Assembly (NCBI RefSeq): GCF_017377505.1
Contig: NZ_JAFREN010000035.1
Location: 1-15,252 of the forward strand
Reading direction: 5' to 3'
Length of the DNA stretch: 15,252 nt
DNA from: Enterococcus sp. DIV0212c
GTDB lineage: Bacteria; Bacillota; Bacilli; Lactobacillales; Enterococcaceae
Below the pieces are notes generated by a model. The model had not been told where the DNA came from. It saw nothing but the letters and a program-made list of their open reading frames with translations, and made no database searches. A program made the position numbers and the translations under genes. Shown here piece after piece: positions 14,595 through 15,252 of this stretch. Position 1 is the stretch's first letter; the number at the start of each line of letters is the position of its first letter.

Positions 14595-14633
14595 GGGTCT
14601 GAGATATAACTCGAAGAGTTATGTCTCAGACCC
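14595..14633 (-). terminator. Terminator after the GBS Bsp-like repeat gene
   Basis: Two 18-base arms (14595-14612 and 14616-14633) pair completely, with one G-U wobble and a three-base GAA loop. A TTTT run follows on the minus strand. It shares the CTGAG and ATAACTC cores with the hairpins at 3604-3646 and 9210-9248. Confidence 0.85.
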
Positions 14634-14720
14634 TAACAGATACTGATTCAATTCTTTGGATTTTCTTCCTCATCACAAATTAACAAGGAAACTTTATTAA
14701 TATCTTCTTTAGTAGATAGT

Positions 14721-15252
14721 TCAGATTGCCACTGAGCTTGCTGCAATACTGGTTGTAAGTCCATTATTCGAATACATATAAACATGAATTTTATACGTTC
14801 CTGTATTATGATTATGGTTTTTTATATCTACAGTAGTTTTATACGTTCCATCTGATTGTTTGACTGCATCATACCATTTTATATCTGATTGATTGGCTTT
14901 GCTCCATACAGGAACAGATACTCGAGTTATTCCTGATTGGCTTACTCCTGTTACAGTTACATCAAACGTGCCTTTGTTGGTATTATATTTTCCTACTTCT
15001 GCACTCAATTTTGGAGTAGAAACTGTAAATTTGTTGCTTGTTATAAATTTCATTGTTCCATTTGGAAGTTGGATATACGTGTGTACATTGTAATTACCTG
15101 CATCTTTATGTTTTTTTATATCGATGCTTGTGCTGTATGTGCCGTCGCTATTTCTCTTACCAGAATACCATTGAAGATCATCTTGGCCATTTTTATCCGA
15201 CCAAGTTAAAAAATGAACAGGTGTGTTAACATCATAGATCCCCATTGAAATA
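14721..15252 (-). CDS. GBS Bsp-like repeat protein, C-terminal part
   Basis: This is the 3' end of a gene that continues past the window edge; the frame is open through 15252, so the ATG at 15245 is probably internal. The visible 175-odd residues hold two tandem GBS Bsp-like repeats of about 85-90 residues. Each has a W-S segment (TWSDKNGQDDLQWY; VWSKANQSDIKWY), then SDGTY, then DIK-H and an aromatic strand (NYNVHTYIQL; TYKIHVYMYS). The protein ends exactly at the end of the second repeat. Such repeats occur in secreted or surface proteins of streptococci and enterococci, often next to a cell-wall hydrolase domain, which would be upstream here and is not visible. No LPXTG anchor is present. 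A strong terminator follows 88 bp later. Confidence 0.85.
   Translation of the reverse strand, partial: ISMGIYDVNTPVHFLTWSDKNGQDDLQWYSGKRNSDGTYSTSIDIKKHKDAGNYNVHTYIQLPNGTMKFITSNKFTVSTPKLSAEVGKYNTNKGTFDVTVTGVSQSGITRVSVPVWSKANQSDIKWYDAVKQSDGTYKTTVDIKNHNHNTGTYKIHVYMYSNNGLTTSIAASSVAI

Noticed and set aside
14648..14790. Frameshift in the repeat protein that would join it to the downstream open frame
   Set aside because: The second repeat runs to its normal end in the annotated frame, so no frameshift is needed to explain the stop.
1..15252. Defence system, toxin-antitoxin pair, prophage or biosynthetic cluster
   Set aside because: No nuclease, helicase, integrase, paired small genes or synthase modules are visible; the genes are mostly conserved core functions in normal order.

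Overview
The window looks like chromosomal DNA of a low-GC Gram-positive bacterium, most probably an Enterococcus outside E. faecium and close to the E. faecalis / E. haemoperoxidus-like branch. The basis is protein resemblance (GlmM, CdaA, CdaR, GlnR, GlnA, HflX, MiaA), gene order, strong Shine-Dalgarno sequences, and intergenic hairpins of a kind I associate with enterococci. The species is inferred. Every gene I support lies on the minus strand, so transcription runs from high to low coordinates. No transposase, integrase, tRNA, rRNA or CRISPR array was seen.

Layout from right to left, in transcription order. (1) 15252-14721: the C-terminal end of a protein built of GBS Bsp-like repeats, cut by the window edge and followed by a strong terminator. 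(2) 14386-11475: a three-gene operon of a cytosolic glycerophosphodiester phosphodiesterase, miaA and hflX, with a clear promoter and a terminator. The coding regions overlap by 4 bp or are separated by 3 bp. (3) 11298-9333: glnR-glnA, with an exact GlnR box upstream of a good promoter and a second, near-match box in the leader. (4) 9120-8812: a small IsdG-like antibiotic-biosynthesis-monooxygenase protein with a near-perfect Fur box at its promoter. It is flanked on both sides by a related two-hairpin intergenic module. (5) 8586-7564: an unrecognised, probably cytosolic 340-residue protein. (6) 7358-3681: pyruvate:ferredoxin/flavodoxin oxidoreductase (nifJ), with a 25-bp Rex/CRP-like palindrome next to its promoter. 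(7) 3496-18: cdaA-cdaR-glmM, the conserved c-di-AMP synthase locus, with a long hairpin between cdaR and glmM.

How the genes relate: CdaA makes c-di-AMP and CdaR and GlmM are its known regulators, while GlmM also supplies glucosamine-1-phosphate for the cell wall. GlnR represses glnRA when nitrogen is plentiful and GlnA makes glutamine. MiaA modifies tRNA, HflX rescues ribosomes, and the phosphodiesterase recycles glycerol phosphodiesters. PFOR is an oxygen-sensitive anaerobic enzyme and the small monooxygenase gene appears iron-controlled, so these two are the accessory, environment-responsive parts.

Most of the window is ordinary core genome. I found no convincing new multi-gene system. 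The best leads are the Fur-controlled IsdG-like gene that lacks the usual catalytic asparagine, the paired hairpin modules around it, the palindrome upstream of PFOR, and the unrecognised 340-residue gene.
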